Shown: positions 22,555 through 35,375 of the stretch, one piece after another
Layout of the letters: each line of letters starts with the position of its first letter
Position numbering within the stretch: position 1 is the first letter of the stretch
The notes under the pieces: generated by a model
Databases searched by the model: none
What the model saw: only the letters and a program-made list of their open reading frames with translations
Told to the model about the DNA's origin: nothing
Origin: Hydractinia symbiolongicarpus
Lineage: Eukaryota; Cnidaria; Hydrozoa; Anthoathecata; Hydractiniidae
Direction: 5' to 3'
Assembly (NCBI RefSeq): GCF_029227915.1
Contig: NC_079887.1
Span: 5,022,001 to 5,086,000, forward strand
DNA: 64,000 nt
Program-made: the position numbers and the translations under genes

Positions 22555-25500
22555 CCCGTAAATCCCGGGCTTGGCCCGCATAGTCGAATGTATACAAAGA
22601 AAGTACCCAGGGAGTAAACACATTTCCCGAACGATTTTTTATATTATTTTTTCACCACTAAAACGCATGAGACTTGTAGTTTTCAAAAATGTTTTCATTT
22701 TTGATGGGACGCTGAATAAAAGAAGTTTAATCGCCGGCAAACGAAAACCGGCGATTTCCCGTAAATCCCGGACTCGGCCCGTATAGTGAAAAGTATACAA
22801 AGAAAGTACCCTGTGAGTAAACTCATTTCCAAAACGATTTTTAAAGTATCTTTTCACCACTAAAACGCATGAAACTTGTAGTTTTCAAAAATGTTTTCAT
22901 TTTTGATGGGACGCTGAATAAAAGAAGTTTAATCGCCGGCAAACGAAAACCCGCGATTTCCCGTAAATCCCGGACTCAACCCGTATAGTGAAAAGTATAC
23001 AAAGAAAGTACCCAGGGAGTAAACTTATTTCCCGAACGATTTTTTAAATTATTTTTTCACCACTAAAACGCATGAGACTTGTAGTTTTCAAAAATGTTTT
23101 CATTTATGATGAGACGCTTAATGAAAGAGGTTTAATCGCCGGCAAACGAAAACCCGCGATTTCCCGTAAATCCCTGGCTTGGCCCGCATAGTCGAATATA
23201 TACAAAGAAAGTACCCAGGGAGTAAACTAATTTCCCGAAAGATTTTTTAAATTTTTTTTTCACCACTAAAACGCATGAGACTTGTAGTTTTTAAAAATGT
23301 TTTCATTTTTGATGGGACGCTGAATAAAAGAAGCTTAATCGCCGGCAAACGAAAACTCGCGATTTCCCGTTAATCCCGAGCTTGGCCCGTATAGTCGAAT
23401 GTGTACAAAGAAAGTACCCAGGGAGTAAACTCATTTCCCGAACGATTTTTTAATTTTTTTTTTCACCACTGAAACGCATGAGACTTGTAGTTTTCAAAAA
23501 TGTTTTCATTTTTGATGACACGCTTAATGAAAGAGGTTTAATCGCCGGCAAACGAAAACCTGCGATTTCCCGTAAATTTCGGGCTTGGCCCGTAGAGTCG
23601 AATGTATACAAAGAAAGTACCCTGTGAGTAAACTCATTTCCAGAACGATTTTTTAAATTATTTTTTCACCACTAAAACGCATGAGACTTGTACTTTTCAA
23701 AAATGTTTTCATTTATGATGAGACGCTTAATGAAAGAGGTTTAATCGCCGGCAAACGAAAACCCGCGATTTCCCGTAAATCCCGGGCTTGGCCCGCATAG
23801 TCGAATGTATACAAAGAAAGTACCCAGGGAGTAAACACATTTCCCGAACGAATTTTTATATTATTTTTTCACCACTAAAACGCACGAGACTTGTAGTTTT
23901 TAAAAATGTTTTCATTTTTGATGGGACGCTGAATAAAAAAAGTTTATTCGCCGGCAAACGAAAATCCGCCATTTCCCGTAAATCCCGGACTCAACCCGTA
24001 TAGTGAAAAGTATACAAAGAAAGTACCCAGGGAGTAAACGCATTTCCCGAACGATTTTTTAAATTATTTTTTCACCACTAAAACGCATGAGACTTGTAGT
24101 TTTCAAAAATGTTTTCATTTATGATGAGACGCTTAATGAAAGAGGTTTAATCGCCGGCAAACGAAAACCCGCGATTTCCCGTAAATCCCGGGCTTGGCCC
24201 GCATAGTCGAATGTATACAAAGAAAGTACCCAGGGAGTAAACACATTTCCCGAACGATTTTTTATATTATTTTTTCACCACTAAAACGCATGAGACTTGT
24301 AGTTTTCAAAAATGTTTTCATTTTTGATGGGACGCTGAATAAAAGAAGTTTAATCGCCGGCAAACGAAAACCGGCGATTTCCCGTAAATCCCGGACTCGG
24401 CCCGTATAGTGAAAAGTATACAAAGAAAGTACCCTGTGAGTAAACTCATTTCCAAAACGATTTTTAAAGTATCTTTTCACCACTAAAACGCATGAAACTT
24501 GTAGTTTTCAAAAATGTTTTCATTTTTGATGGGACGCTGAATAAAAGAAGTTTAATCGCCGGCAAACGAAAACCCGCGATTTCCCGTAAATCCCGGACTC
24601 AACCCGTATAGTGAAAAGTATACAAAGAAAGTACCCAGGGAGTAAACTTATTTCCCGAACGATTTTTTAAATTATTTTTTCACCACTAAAACGCATGAGA
24701 CTTGTAGTTTTCAAAAATGTTTTCATTTATGATGAGACGCTTAATGAAAGAGGTTTAATCGCCGGCAAACGAAAACCCGCGATTTCCCGTAAATCCCGGG
24801 CTTGGCCCGCATAGTCGAATATATACAAAGAAAGTACCCAGGGAGTAAACTAATTTCCCGAAAGATTTTTTAAATTTTTTTTTCACCACTAAAACGCATG
24901 AGACTTGTAGTTTTTAAAAATGTTTTCATTTTTGATGGGACGCTGAATAAAAGAAGCTTAATCGCCGGCAAACGAAAACCCGCCATTTCCCGTAAACCCC
25001 GGACTCGGCCCATATAGTCAAAAGTATACAAAGAAAGTACCCAGGGAGTAAACACATTTCCCGAACGATTTTTTATATTATATTTTCACCAGTAAAACGC
25101 ATGAGACTTGTAGTTTTCAAAAATGTTTTCATTTTTGATGGGACGCTGAATAAAAGAAGTTTAATCGCCGGCAAACGAAAACCCGCGATTTCCCGTAAAT
25201 CCCGGACTCGGCCCGTATAGTGAAAAGTAAACAAAGAAAGTACCCTGTGAGTAAACTCATTTCCAAACCGATTTTTTAAAGTATCTTTTCACCACTAAAA
25301 CGGATGAAACTTGTAGTTTTCAAAAATGTTTTCATTTTTGATGAGACGCTGAATAAAAGAAGTTTAATTGCCGGCAAACGAAAAACCGCCATTTCCCGTA
25401 AACCCCGGACTCGGCCCGTATAGTCAAAAGTATACAAAGAAAGTACCCAGGGAGTAAACTCATTTCCCGAACGATTTTTTAAATTATTTTTTCACCACTA

Positions 25501-26993
25501 AAACGCATGAGACTTGTAGTTTTCAAAAATGTTTTCATTTTTGATGAGACGCTGAATAAAAGAAGTTTAATCGCCGGCAAACAAAAACCCGCGATTTCCC
25601 GTAAATCCCGGACTCGGCCCGTATAGTCAAAAGTATACAAAGAAAGTACCCAGGGAGTAAACTCATTTCCCGAACGATTTTTTAAATTATTTTTTCACCA
25701 CTAAAACGCATGAGACTTGTAGTTTTCAAAAATGTTTTCATTTATGATGAGACGCTTAATGAAAGAGGTTTAATCGCCGGCAAAGGAAAACCCGCGATTT
25801 CCCGTAAATCCCGGGCTTGGCCCGCATAGTCGAATGTATACAAAGAAAGTACCCAGGGAGTAAACACATTTCCCGAACGATTTTTTATATTATTTTTTCA
25901 CCACTAAAACGCATGAGACTTGTAGTTTTCAAAAATGTTTTCATTTTTGATGGGACGCTGAATAAAAGAAGTTTAATCGCCGGCAAACGAAAACCCGCGA
26001 TTTCCCGTAAATCCCGGACTCGGCCCGTATAGTGAAAAGTATACAAAGAAAGTACCCTGTGAGTAAACTCATTTCCAAAACGATTTTTAAAGTATCTTTT
26101 CACCACTAAAACGCATGAAACTTGTAGTTTTCAAAAATGTTTTCATTTTTGATGGGACGCTGAATAAAAGAAGTTTAATCGCCGGCAAACGAAAACCCGC
26201 GATTTCCCGTAAATCCCGGACTCAACCCGTATAGTGAAAAGTACACAAAGAAAGTACCCAGGGAGTAAACTTATTTCCCGAACAATTTTTTAAATTATTT
26301 TTTCACCACTAAAACGCATGAGACTTGTAGTTTTCAAAAATGTTTTCATTTATGATGAGACGCTTAATGAAAGAGGTTTAATCGCCGGCAAACGAAAACC
26401 CGCGATTTCCCGTAAATCCCGGGCTTGGCCCGCATAGTCGAATGTATACAAAGAAAGTACCCAGGGAGTAAACTAATTTCCCGAAAGATTTTTTAAATTT
26501 TTTTTTCACCACTAAAACGCATGAGACTTGTAGTTTTTAAAAATGTTTTCATTTTTGATGGGACGGTGAATAAAAGAAGCTTAATCGCCGGCAAACGAAA
26601 ACCCGCCATTTCCCGTAAACCCCGGACTCAGCCCATATAGTCAAAAGTATACAAAGAAAGTACCCAGGGAGTAAACACATTTCCCGAACGATTTTTTATA
26701 TTATATTTTCACCAGTAAAACGCATGAGACTTGTAGTTTTCAAAAATGTTTTCATTTTTGATGGGACGTTGAATAAAAGAAGTTTAATCGCCGGCAAACG
26801 AAAACCCGCGATTTCCCGTAAATCCCGGACTCGGCCCGTATAGTGAAAAGGATAAAAAGAAAGTACCCTGTGAGTAAACTCATTTCCAAAACGATTTTTT
26901 AAAGTATCTTTTCACCACTAAAACGCATGAAACTTGTAGTTTTCAAAAATGTTTTCATTTTTGATGAGACGCTGAATAAAAGAAGTTTAATCG
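21721..26993 (+). repeat. 1623-bp 8-monomer higher-order repeat
   Basis: Two overlapping similarities share a period of 1623 bp: 21721-23343 with 23344-24966, and 24077-25370 with 25700-26993. The period is one less than 8 x 203 because one monomer carries CGATTTTTAAAG with one T fewer than usual (near 22840, 24461 and 26084). The third copy is flanked by m8/m1/m2/m3-type monomers at 24967-25699 instead of the expected ones. Confidence 0.85.
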
Positions 26994-27119
26994 CCGGCAA
27001 ACGAAAACCCGCGATTTCCCGTAAATCCCGGACTCGGCCCGTATAGTCAAAAGTATACAAAGAAAGTACCCAGGGAGTAAACTCATTTCCCGAACGATTT
27101 TTTAAATTATTTTTTCACC

Positions 27120-27383
27120 ACTAAAACGCATGAGACTTGTAGTTTTCAAAAATGTTTTCCTTTTTGATGAGACGCTTAATGAAAGAGGTTTAATCGCCGG
27201 CAGTTTTCAAAAATGTTTTCATTTCTGATGAGACGCTGAATAAAAGAAGTTTAATCGCCGGCAAACGAAAAACCACCATTTCCCGTAAACCCTGGTCTGG
27301 CCCCGTATAGTCAAAAGTATACAAAGAAAGTACCCAGGGAGTAAACTCATTTCCCGAACGATTTTTTATATTATTTTTTCACC
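27120..27383 (+). repeat. 264-bp long monomer (L), copy 13
   Basis: Junction at 27201/27202. Its distal half is diverged (AAACCACC and CTGGTCTGGCCCCG), yet the proximal half keeps the older CGCTTAATG form. It lies 10 kb from the previous L unit. Confidence 0.93.
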
Positions 27384-28806
27384 ACTAAAACGCATGAGAC
27401 TTGTAGTTTTCAAAAATGTTTTCATTTTTGATGGGACGCTGAATAAAAGAAGTTTAATCTTCGGCAAACGAAAACCCGCGATTTCCCGTAAATCTCGGAC
27501 TCGGCCCGTATAGTGAAAAGTATACAAAAAAAGTACCCAGGGAGTAAACTTATTTCCCGAACAATTTTTTAAATTATTTTTTCACCACTAAAACGCATGA
27601 GACTTGTAGTTTTCAAAAATGTTTTCATTTTTGATGAGACGCTTAATGAAAGAGGTTTAATCGACGGCAAACAAATACCCGCGATTTCCCGTAAATCCCG
27701 GGCTTGGCCCGCATAGTCGAATGTATACAAAGAAAGTACCCAGGGAGTAAACTAATTTCCCGAACGATTTTTTAAATTATTTTTTCACCACTAAAACGCA
27801 TGAGACTTGTAGTTTTTAAAAATGTTTTCATTTTTGATGAGACGCTGAATAAAAGAAGTTTAAACGCCGGCAAACGAAAACCCGCGACTTTCCGTAAATC
27901 CCGGACTCGGCCCGTATAGTCAAAAGTATACAAAGAAAGTACCCAGGGAGTAAACTCATTTCCCGAACGATTTTTTATATTATATTTTCACCAGTAAAAC
28001 GCATGAGACTTGTAGTTTTCAAAAATGTTTTCATTTTTGATGGGACGCTGAATAAAAGAAGTTTAATCGCCGGCAAACGAAAACCCGCGATTTCCCGTAA
28101 ATCCCGGACTCGGCCCGTATAGTGAAAAGGATACAAAGAAAGTACCTTGTGAGTAAACTCATTTCCAAAACGATTTTTTAAAGTATCTTTTCACCACTAA
28201 AACGCATGAAACTTGTAGTTTTCAAAAATGTTTTCATTTTTGATGAGACGCTGAATAAAAGAAGTTTAATTGCCGGCAAACGAAAAACCGCCATTTCCCG
28301 TAAACCCCGGACTCGGCCCGTATAGTCAAAAGTATACAAAGAAAGTACCCAGGGAGTAAACTCATTTCCCGAACGATTTTTTAAATTATTTTTTCACCAC
28401 TAAAACGCATGAGACTTGTAGTTTTCAAAAATGTTTTCATTTTTGATGAGACGCTGAATAAAAGAAGTTTAATCGCCGGCAAACAAAAACCTGCGATTTC
28501 CCGTAAATCCCGGACTCGGCCCGTATAGTCAAAAGTATACAAAGAAAGTACCCAGGGAGTAAACTCATTTCCCCGAACGATTTTTTATATTATTTTTTCA
28601 CCACTAAATCGCATGAGACTTGTAATTTTTAAATAATGTTTTCATTTTTGATGGGACGCTCAATAAAAGAAGTTTAATCGCCGGCAAACGAAAACCCGCG
28701 ATTTCCCGTAAATCCCGGACTCGGCCCGTATAGTCAAAAGTATACAAAGAAAGTACCCAGGGAGTAAACTCATTTCCCGAACGATTTTTTAAATTATTTT
28801 TTCACC

Positions 28807-29070
28807 ACTAAAACGCATGAGACTTGTAGTTTTCAAAAATGTTTTCCTTTTTGATGAGACGCTTAATGAAAGAGGTTTAATCGCCGGCAGTTTTCAAAAA
28901 TGTTTTCATTTCTGATGAGACGCTGAATAAAAGAAGTTTAATCGCCGGCAAACGAAAAACCGCCATTTCCCGTAAACCCTGGTCTGGGCCCGTATAGTCA
29001 AAAGTATACAAAGAAAGTACCCAGGGAGTAAACTCATTTCCCGAACGATTTTTTATATTATTTTTTCACC
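28807..29070 (+). repeat. 264-bp long monomer (L), copy 14 (last)
   Basis: Junction at 28888/28889. It shares CTGGTCTGG with the unit at 27120. No further 61-bp duplication is seen in the remaining 35 kb. Confidence 0.93.
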
Positions 29071-32000
29071 ACTAAAACGCATGAGACTTGTAGTTTTCAA
29101 AAATGTTTTCATTTTTGATGAGACGCTTAATGAAAGAGGTTTAATCGACGGCAAACAAATACCCGCGATTTCCCGTAAATCCCGGGCTTGGCCCGCATAG
29201 TCGAATGTATACAAAGAAAGTACCCAGGGAGTAAACTAATTTCCCGAACGATTTTTTAAATTATTTTTTCACCACTAAAACGCATGAGACTTGTAGTTTT
29301 TAAAAATGTTTTCATTTTTGATGAGACGCTGAATAAAAGAAGTTCAAACGCCGGCAAACGAAAACCCGCGACTTCCCGTAAATCCCGGACTCGGCCCGTA
29401 TAGTCAAAAGTATACAAAGAAAGTACCCAGGGAGTAAACTCATTTCCCAAACGATTTTTTAAATTATTTTTTCACCACTAAAACGCATGAGACTTGTAGT
29501 TTTCAGAAATGTTTTCATTTTTGATGAGACGCTGAATAAAAGAAGGTTAATCGCCGGCAAACGAAAACCCGCCATTTCCCGTAAACCCCGGACTCGGGCT
29601 GAATTGTCAAAAGTATACAAAGAAAGTACCCTGTGAGTAAACTCATTTCCGGAACGTTTTTTTAAATTTTTTTTTCACCACTAAAACGCATGAGACTTGT
29701 AGTTTTCAAAAATGTTTTCATTTTTGATGGGACGCTGAATAAAAGAAGTTTAATCTTCGGCAAACGAAAACCCGCGATTTCCCGTAAATCTCGGACTCGG
29801 CCCGTATAGTGAAAAGTATACAAAAAAAGTACCCAGGGAGTAAACTTATTTCCCGAACGAAATTAATTTAAATTATTTTTTCACCACTAAAACGCATGAG
29901 ACTTGTAGTTTTCAAAAATGTTTTCATTTTTGATGAGACGCTTAATGAAAGAGGTTTAATCGACGGCAAACAAATACCCGCGATTTCCCGTAAATCCCGG
30001 GCTTGGCCCGCATAGTCGAATGTATACAAAGAAAGTACCCAGGGAGTAAACTAATTTCCCGAACGATTTTTTAAATTATTTTTTCACCACTAAAACGCAT
30101 GAGACTTGTAGTTTTTAAAAATGTTTTCATTTTTGATGAGACGCTGAATAAAAGAAGTTTAAACGCCGGCAAACGAAAACCCGCGACTTCCCGTAAATCC
30201 CGGACTCGGCCCGTATAGTCAAAAGTATACAAAGAAAGTACCCAGGGAGTAAACTCATTTCCCAAACGATTTTTTAAATTATTTTTTCACCACTAAAACG
30301 CATGAGACTTGTAGTTTTCAGAAATGTTTTCATTTTTGATGAGACGCTGAATAAAAGAAGGTTAATCGCCGGCAAACGAAAACCCGCCATTTCCCGTAAA
30401 CCCCGGACTCGGGCTGAATTGTCAAAAGTATACAAAGAAAGTACCCTGTGAGTAAACTCATTTCCGGAACGTTTTTTTAAATTTTTTTTTCACCACTAAA
30501 ACGCATGAGACTTGTAGTTTTCAAAAATGTTTTCATTTTTGATGGGACGCTGAATAAAAGAAGTTTAATCTTCGGCAAACGAAAACCCGCGATTTCCCGT
30601 AAATCTCGGACTCGGCCCGTATAGTGAAAAGTATACAAAAAAAGTACCCAGGGAGTAAACTTATTTCCCGAACGATTTTTTAAATTATTTTTTCACCACT
30701 AAAACGCATGAGACTTGTAGTTTTCAAAAATGTTTTCATTTTTGATGAGACGCTTAATGAAAGAGGTTTAATCGACGGCAAACAAATACCCGCGATTTCC
30801 CGTAAATCCCGGGCTTGGCCCGCATAGTCGAATGTATACAAAGAAAGTACCCAGGGAGTAAACTAATTTCCCGAACGATTTTTTAAATTATTTTTTCACC
30901 ACTAAAACGCATGAGACTTGTAGTTTTTAAAAATGTTTTCATTTTTGATGAGACGCTGAATAAAAGAAGTTCAAACGCCGGCAAACGAAAACCCGCGACT
31001 TCCCGTAAATCCCGGACTCGGCCCGTATAGTCAAAAGTATACAAAGAAAGTACCCAGGGAGTAAACTCATTTCCCAAACGATTTTTTAAATTATTTTTTC
31101 ACCACTAAAACGCATGAGACTTGTAGTTTTCAGAAATGTTTTCATTTTTGATGAGACGCTGAATAAAAGAAGGTTAATCGCCGGCAAACGAAAACCCGCC
31201 ATTTCCCGTAAACCCCGGACTCGGGCTGAATTGTCAAAAGTATACAAAGAAAGTACCCTGTGAGTAAACTCATTTCCGGAACGTTTTTTTAAATTTTTTT
31301 TTCACCACTAAAACGCATGAGACTTGTAGTTTTCAAAAATGTTTTCATTTTTGATGGGACGCTGAATAAAAGAAGTTTAATCTTCGGCAAACGAAAACCC
31401 GCGATTTCCCGTAAATCTCGGACTCGGCCCGTATAGTGAAAAGTATACAAAAAAAGTACCCAGGGAGTAAACTTATTTCCCGAACGAAATTAATTTAAAT
31501 TATTTTTTCACCACTAAAACGCATGAGACTTGTAGTTTTCAAAAATGTTTTCATTTTTGATGAGACGCTTAATGAAAGAGGTTTAATCGACGGCAAACAA
31601 ATACCCGCGATTTCCCGTAAATCCCGGGCTTGGCCCGCATAGTCGAATGTATACAAAGAAAGTACCCAGGGAGTAAACTAATTTCCCGAACGATTTTTTA
31701 AATTATTTTTTCACCACTAAAACGCATGAGACTTGTAGTTTTTAAAAATGTTTTCATTTTTGATGAGACGCTGAATAAAAGAAGTTTAAACGCCGGCAAA
31801 CGAAAACCCGCGACTTCCCGTAAATCCCGGACTCGGCCCGTATAGTCAAAAGTATACAAAGAAAGTACCCAGGGAGTAAACTCATTTCCCAAACGATTTT
31901 TTAAATTATTTTTTCACCACTAAAACGCATGAGACTTGTAGTTTTCAGAAATGTTTTCATTTTTGATGAGACGCTGAATAAAAGAAGGTTAATCGCCGGC

Positions 32001-32933
32001 AAACGAAAACCCGCCATTTCCCGTAAACCCCGGACTCGGGCTGAATTGTCAAAAGTATACAAAGAAAGTACCCTGTGAGTAAACTCATTTCCGGAACGTT
32101 TTTTTAAATTTTTTTTTCACCACTAAAACGCATGAGACTTGTAGTTTTCAAAAATGTTTTCATTTTTGATGGGACGCTGAATAAAAGAAGTTTAATCTTC
32201 GGCAAACGAAAACCCGCGATTTCCCGTAAATCTCGGACTCGGCCCGTATAGTGAAAAGTATACAAAAAAAGTACCCAGGGAGTAAACTTATTTCCCGAAC
32301 GATTTTTTAAATTATTTTTTCACCACTAAAACGCATGAGACTTGTAGTTTTCAAAAATGTTTTCATTTTTGATGAGACGCTTAATGAAAGAGGTTTAATC
32401 GACGGCAAACAAATACCCGCGATTTCCCGTAAATCCCGGGCTTGGCCCGCATAGTCGAATGTATACAAAGAAAGTACCCAGGGAGTAAACTAATTTCCCG
32501 AACGATTTTTTAAATTATTTTTTCACCACTAAAACGCATGAGACTTGTAGTTTTTAAAAATGTTTTCATTTTTGATGAGACGCTGAATAAAAGAAGTTTA
32601 AACGCCGGCAAACGAAAACCCGCGACTTCCCGTAAATCCCGGACTCGGCCCGTATAGTCAAAAGTATACAAAGAAAGTACCCAGGGAGTAAACTCATTTC
32701 CCAAACGATTTTTTAAATTATTTTTTCACCACTAAAACGCATGAGACTTGTAGTTTTCAGAAATGTTTTCATTTTTGATGAGACGCTGAATAAAAGAAGG
32801 TTAATCGCCGGCAAACGAAAACCCGCCATTTCCCGTAAACCCCGGACTCGGGCTGAATTGTCAAAAGTATACAAAGAAAGTACCCTGTGAGTAAACTCAT
32901 TTCCGGAACGTTTTTTTAAATTTTTTTTTCACC
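29071..32933 (+). repeat. Tetramer array T1-T4, nested as octamers
   Basis: The order is T2 T3 T4 followed by four T1-T2-T3-T4 units starting at 29680, 30495, 31307 and 32122. T1 has AATCTTCGGC, T2 AATCGACGGC, T3 CAAACGCCGG or TAAACGCCGG with CGACTTCCC, and T4 GAAGGTTAATC with GGGCTGAATTG. T1 at 29680 and 31307 has a 3-bp longer tail (CGAAATTAATTTAAATT), whereas those at 30495 and 32122 do not, so successive periods alternate 815 and 812 bp. T3 at 29274 and 30901 has TTCAAACG and the others TTTAAACG, reinforcing a 1627-bp octamer. Confidence 0.92.
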
Positions 32934-34700
32934 ACTAAAACGCATGAGACTTGTAGTTTTCAAAAATGTTTTCATTTTTGATGACACGCTTAATGAAAGA
33001 GGTTTAATCGCCGGCAAACGAAAACCCGCCATTTCCCGTAAACCTCGGACTCGACCCGTATAGTCAAAAGTATACAAAGAAAGTACCCAAGGAGTAAATT
33101 CATTTCCAGAACGATTTTTTATATTATTTTTTCAGCACTAAAACGCATGAGACTTGTAGTTTTCAAAAATGTTTTCATTTTTGATGGGACGCTTAATAAA
33201 AGAGATTTAATCGCCGGCAAACGAAAACCCGCGATTTCCCGTTAATCCCGAGCTTGGCCCGTATAGTCGAATGTATACAAAGAAAGTACCCAGGGAGTAA
33301 ACTCATTTCCCGAACGTTTTTTTTAATTTTTTTTTCACCACTAAAACGCATGAGACTTGTAGTTTTCAAAAATGTTTTCATTTTTGATGACACGCTTAAT
33401 GAAAGAGGTTTAATCGCCGGCAAACGAAAACCCGCGATTTCCCGTAAATCCCGGGCTTGGCCCGTAGAGTCGAATGTATACAAAGAAAGTACCCTGTGAG
33501 TAAACTCATTTCCAGAACGATTTTTTAAATTATTTTTTCACCACTAAAACGCATAAGACTTGTAGGTTTCAAAAAAGTTTTCATTTTTGATCAGACGCTG
33601 AATAAAAGAAGTTTAATCGCCGGCAAACGAAAACTCGCGATTTCCCGTAAATCCCGGGCTTGGCCGGTATAGTCAAAAGTATACAAAGAAAGTACCCAGG
33701 GAGTAGACTCATTTCCTGAACGATTTTTTAAATTATTTTTTCACCACTAAAACGCATGAGACTTGTAGTTTTCAAAAATGTTTTCATTTTTGATGAGACG
33801 CTGAATAAAAGAAGTTTAATCGCCGGCAAACGAAAACCCGCTATTTCCCGTAAACCTCGGACTCGGCCCGTATAGTCAAAAGTATACAAAGAAAGTACCT
33901 AAGGAGTAAACTCATTTCCCGAACGTTTTTTTATATTATTTTTTCAACACTAAAACGCATGAGACTTGTAGTTTTCAAAAATGTTTTCATTTTTGATGGG
34001 ACGCTTAATAAAAGAGATTTAATCGCCGGCAAACGAAAACCCGCGATTTCCTGTTAATCCCGAGCTTGGCCCGTATAGTCGAATGTGTACAAAGAAAGTA
34101 CCCAGGGAGTAAACTCATTTCCCGAACGATTTTTTAAATTTTTTTTTCACCACTTAAACACAAGAGACTTGTAGTTTCCAAAAATGTTTTCATTTTTGAT
34201 GACACTCTTAATGAAAGAGGTTTAATCGCCGGCGAACGAAAACCCGCGATTTCCCGTAAATCCCGGGCTTGGCCCGTAGAGTCGAATGTATACAAAGAAA
34301 GTACCCTGTGAGTAAACTCATTTCCAGAACGATTTTTTAAATTATTTTTTCACCACTAAAACGCATAAGACTTGTAAGTTTCAAAAAAGTTTTCATTTTT
34401 GATCAGACGCTGAGTAAAAGAAGTTTAATCGCCGGCAAACGAAAACCCGCCATTTCCCGTAAATCCCGGGCTTGGCCCGTAGAGTCGAATGTATACAAAG
34501 AAAGTACCCTGTGAGTAAACTCATTTCCAGACCGATTTTTTAATTTTTTTTTTCACCACTGAAACGCATGAGACTTGTAGTTTTCAAAAATGTTTTCATT
34601 TTTGATGACACGCTTAATGAAAGAAGTTTAATCGCCGGCAAACGAAAACTCGCGATTTCCCGTTAATCCCGAGCTTGGCCCGTATAGTCGAATGTGTACA
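32660..34700 (+). repeat. About 2.04 kb block, copy 1 (offset 4669 bp)
   Basis: About ten monomers here match 37330-39370 at a constant offset of 4669 bp, which is 23 monomers. Shared marks include CGAACGTTTTTTTTAATT, GAGTAGACTC, CACTCTTAATG and CAGACCGATTTTTT. The block begins at the end of the tetramer array. Confidence 0.8.
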
Positions 34701-35375
34701 AAGAAAGTACCCAGGGAGTAAACTCATTTCCCAAACGATTTTTTAATTTTTTTTTTCACCACTGAAACGCATGAGACTTGTAGTTTTCAAAAATGTTTTC
34801 ATTTTTGATGACACGCTTAATGAAAGAGGTTTAATCGCCGGCAAACGAAAACCCGCGATTTCCCGTAAATCCCGGGCTTGGCCCGTAGAGTGGAATGTAT
34901 ACAAAGAAAGTACCCTGTGAGTAAACTCATTTCCAGAACGATTTTTTAAATTATTTTTTCACCACTAAAACGCATAAGACTTGTAGGTTTCAAAAAAGTT
35001 TTCATTTTTGATCAGACGCTGAATAAAAGAAGTTTAATCGCCGGCAAACGAAAACTCGCGATTTCCCGTAAATCCCGGGCTTGGCCGGTATAGTCAAAAG
35101 TATACAAAGAAAGTACCCAGGGAGTAAACTCATTTCCTGAACGATTTTTTAAATTATTTTTTCACCACTAAAACGCATGAGACTTGTAGTTTTCAAAAAT
35201 GTTTTCATTTTTGATGAGACGCTTAATAAAAGAAGTTTAATCGCCGGCAAACGAAAACCCGCCATTTCCCGTAAATCCCGAGCTTGGCCCGTAGAGTCGA
35301 ATGTATACAAAGAAAGTACCCTGTGAGTAAACTCATTTCCAGAACGATTTTTTAAATTATTTTTTCACCACTAAA
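33955..35375 (+). repeat. 1421-bp 7-monomer block, copy 1
   Basis: Marks CTGTTAATCCC, CACTTAAACACAAGAG and GACACTCTTAATG recur 1421 bp later. It overlaps the distal part of the 4669-bp-offset block, so two duplications are layered here. Confidence 0.82.

Larger units (their letters stand above)
26994..29070 (+). repeat. Mixed segment: m types, two L units, first T units
   Basis: After the 8-monomer repeat come m-type monomers, an L unit at 27120, then T1 (27384, AATCTTCGGC), T2 (27587) and T3 (27790). A return to m1-m4 types follows, with a second L unit at 28807. The ordering mixes the first-kilobase set with the tetramer set. TATATTATATTTTCACCAG near 27980 is a tail variant shared with 25080 and 26700. 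Confidence 0.8.

Noticed and set aside
22571-22786. 71-codon plus-strand reading frame starting MARIVECIQRKY, with near-identical copies at 6738, 9499, 17498, 19933, 22165, 23788, 24194, 25817 and elsewhere
   Set aside because: It is the satellite monomer read in one frame. It recurs because the DNA recurs, has no ribosome-binding or promoter context, and always ends near the next monomer since 203 is not a multiple of 3.
29861-29880. Target-site duplication around the AAATTAATTT variant
   Set aside because: It is a 3-bp longer tail shared by two alternate T1 monomers (29680 and 31307). It is inherited by duplication, with nothing inserted.
33193-33499. Overlapping 80-96-codon frames on both strands, repeated at 37862-38168
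   Set aside because: Both strands are open at once over the same repeat, and the copies are explained by the 4669-bp-offset duplication. Coding is not supported.
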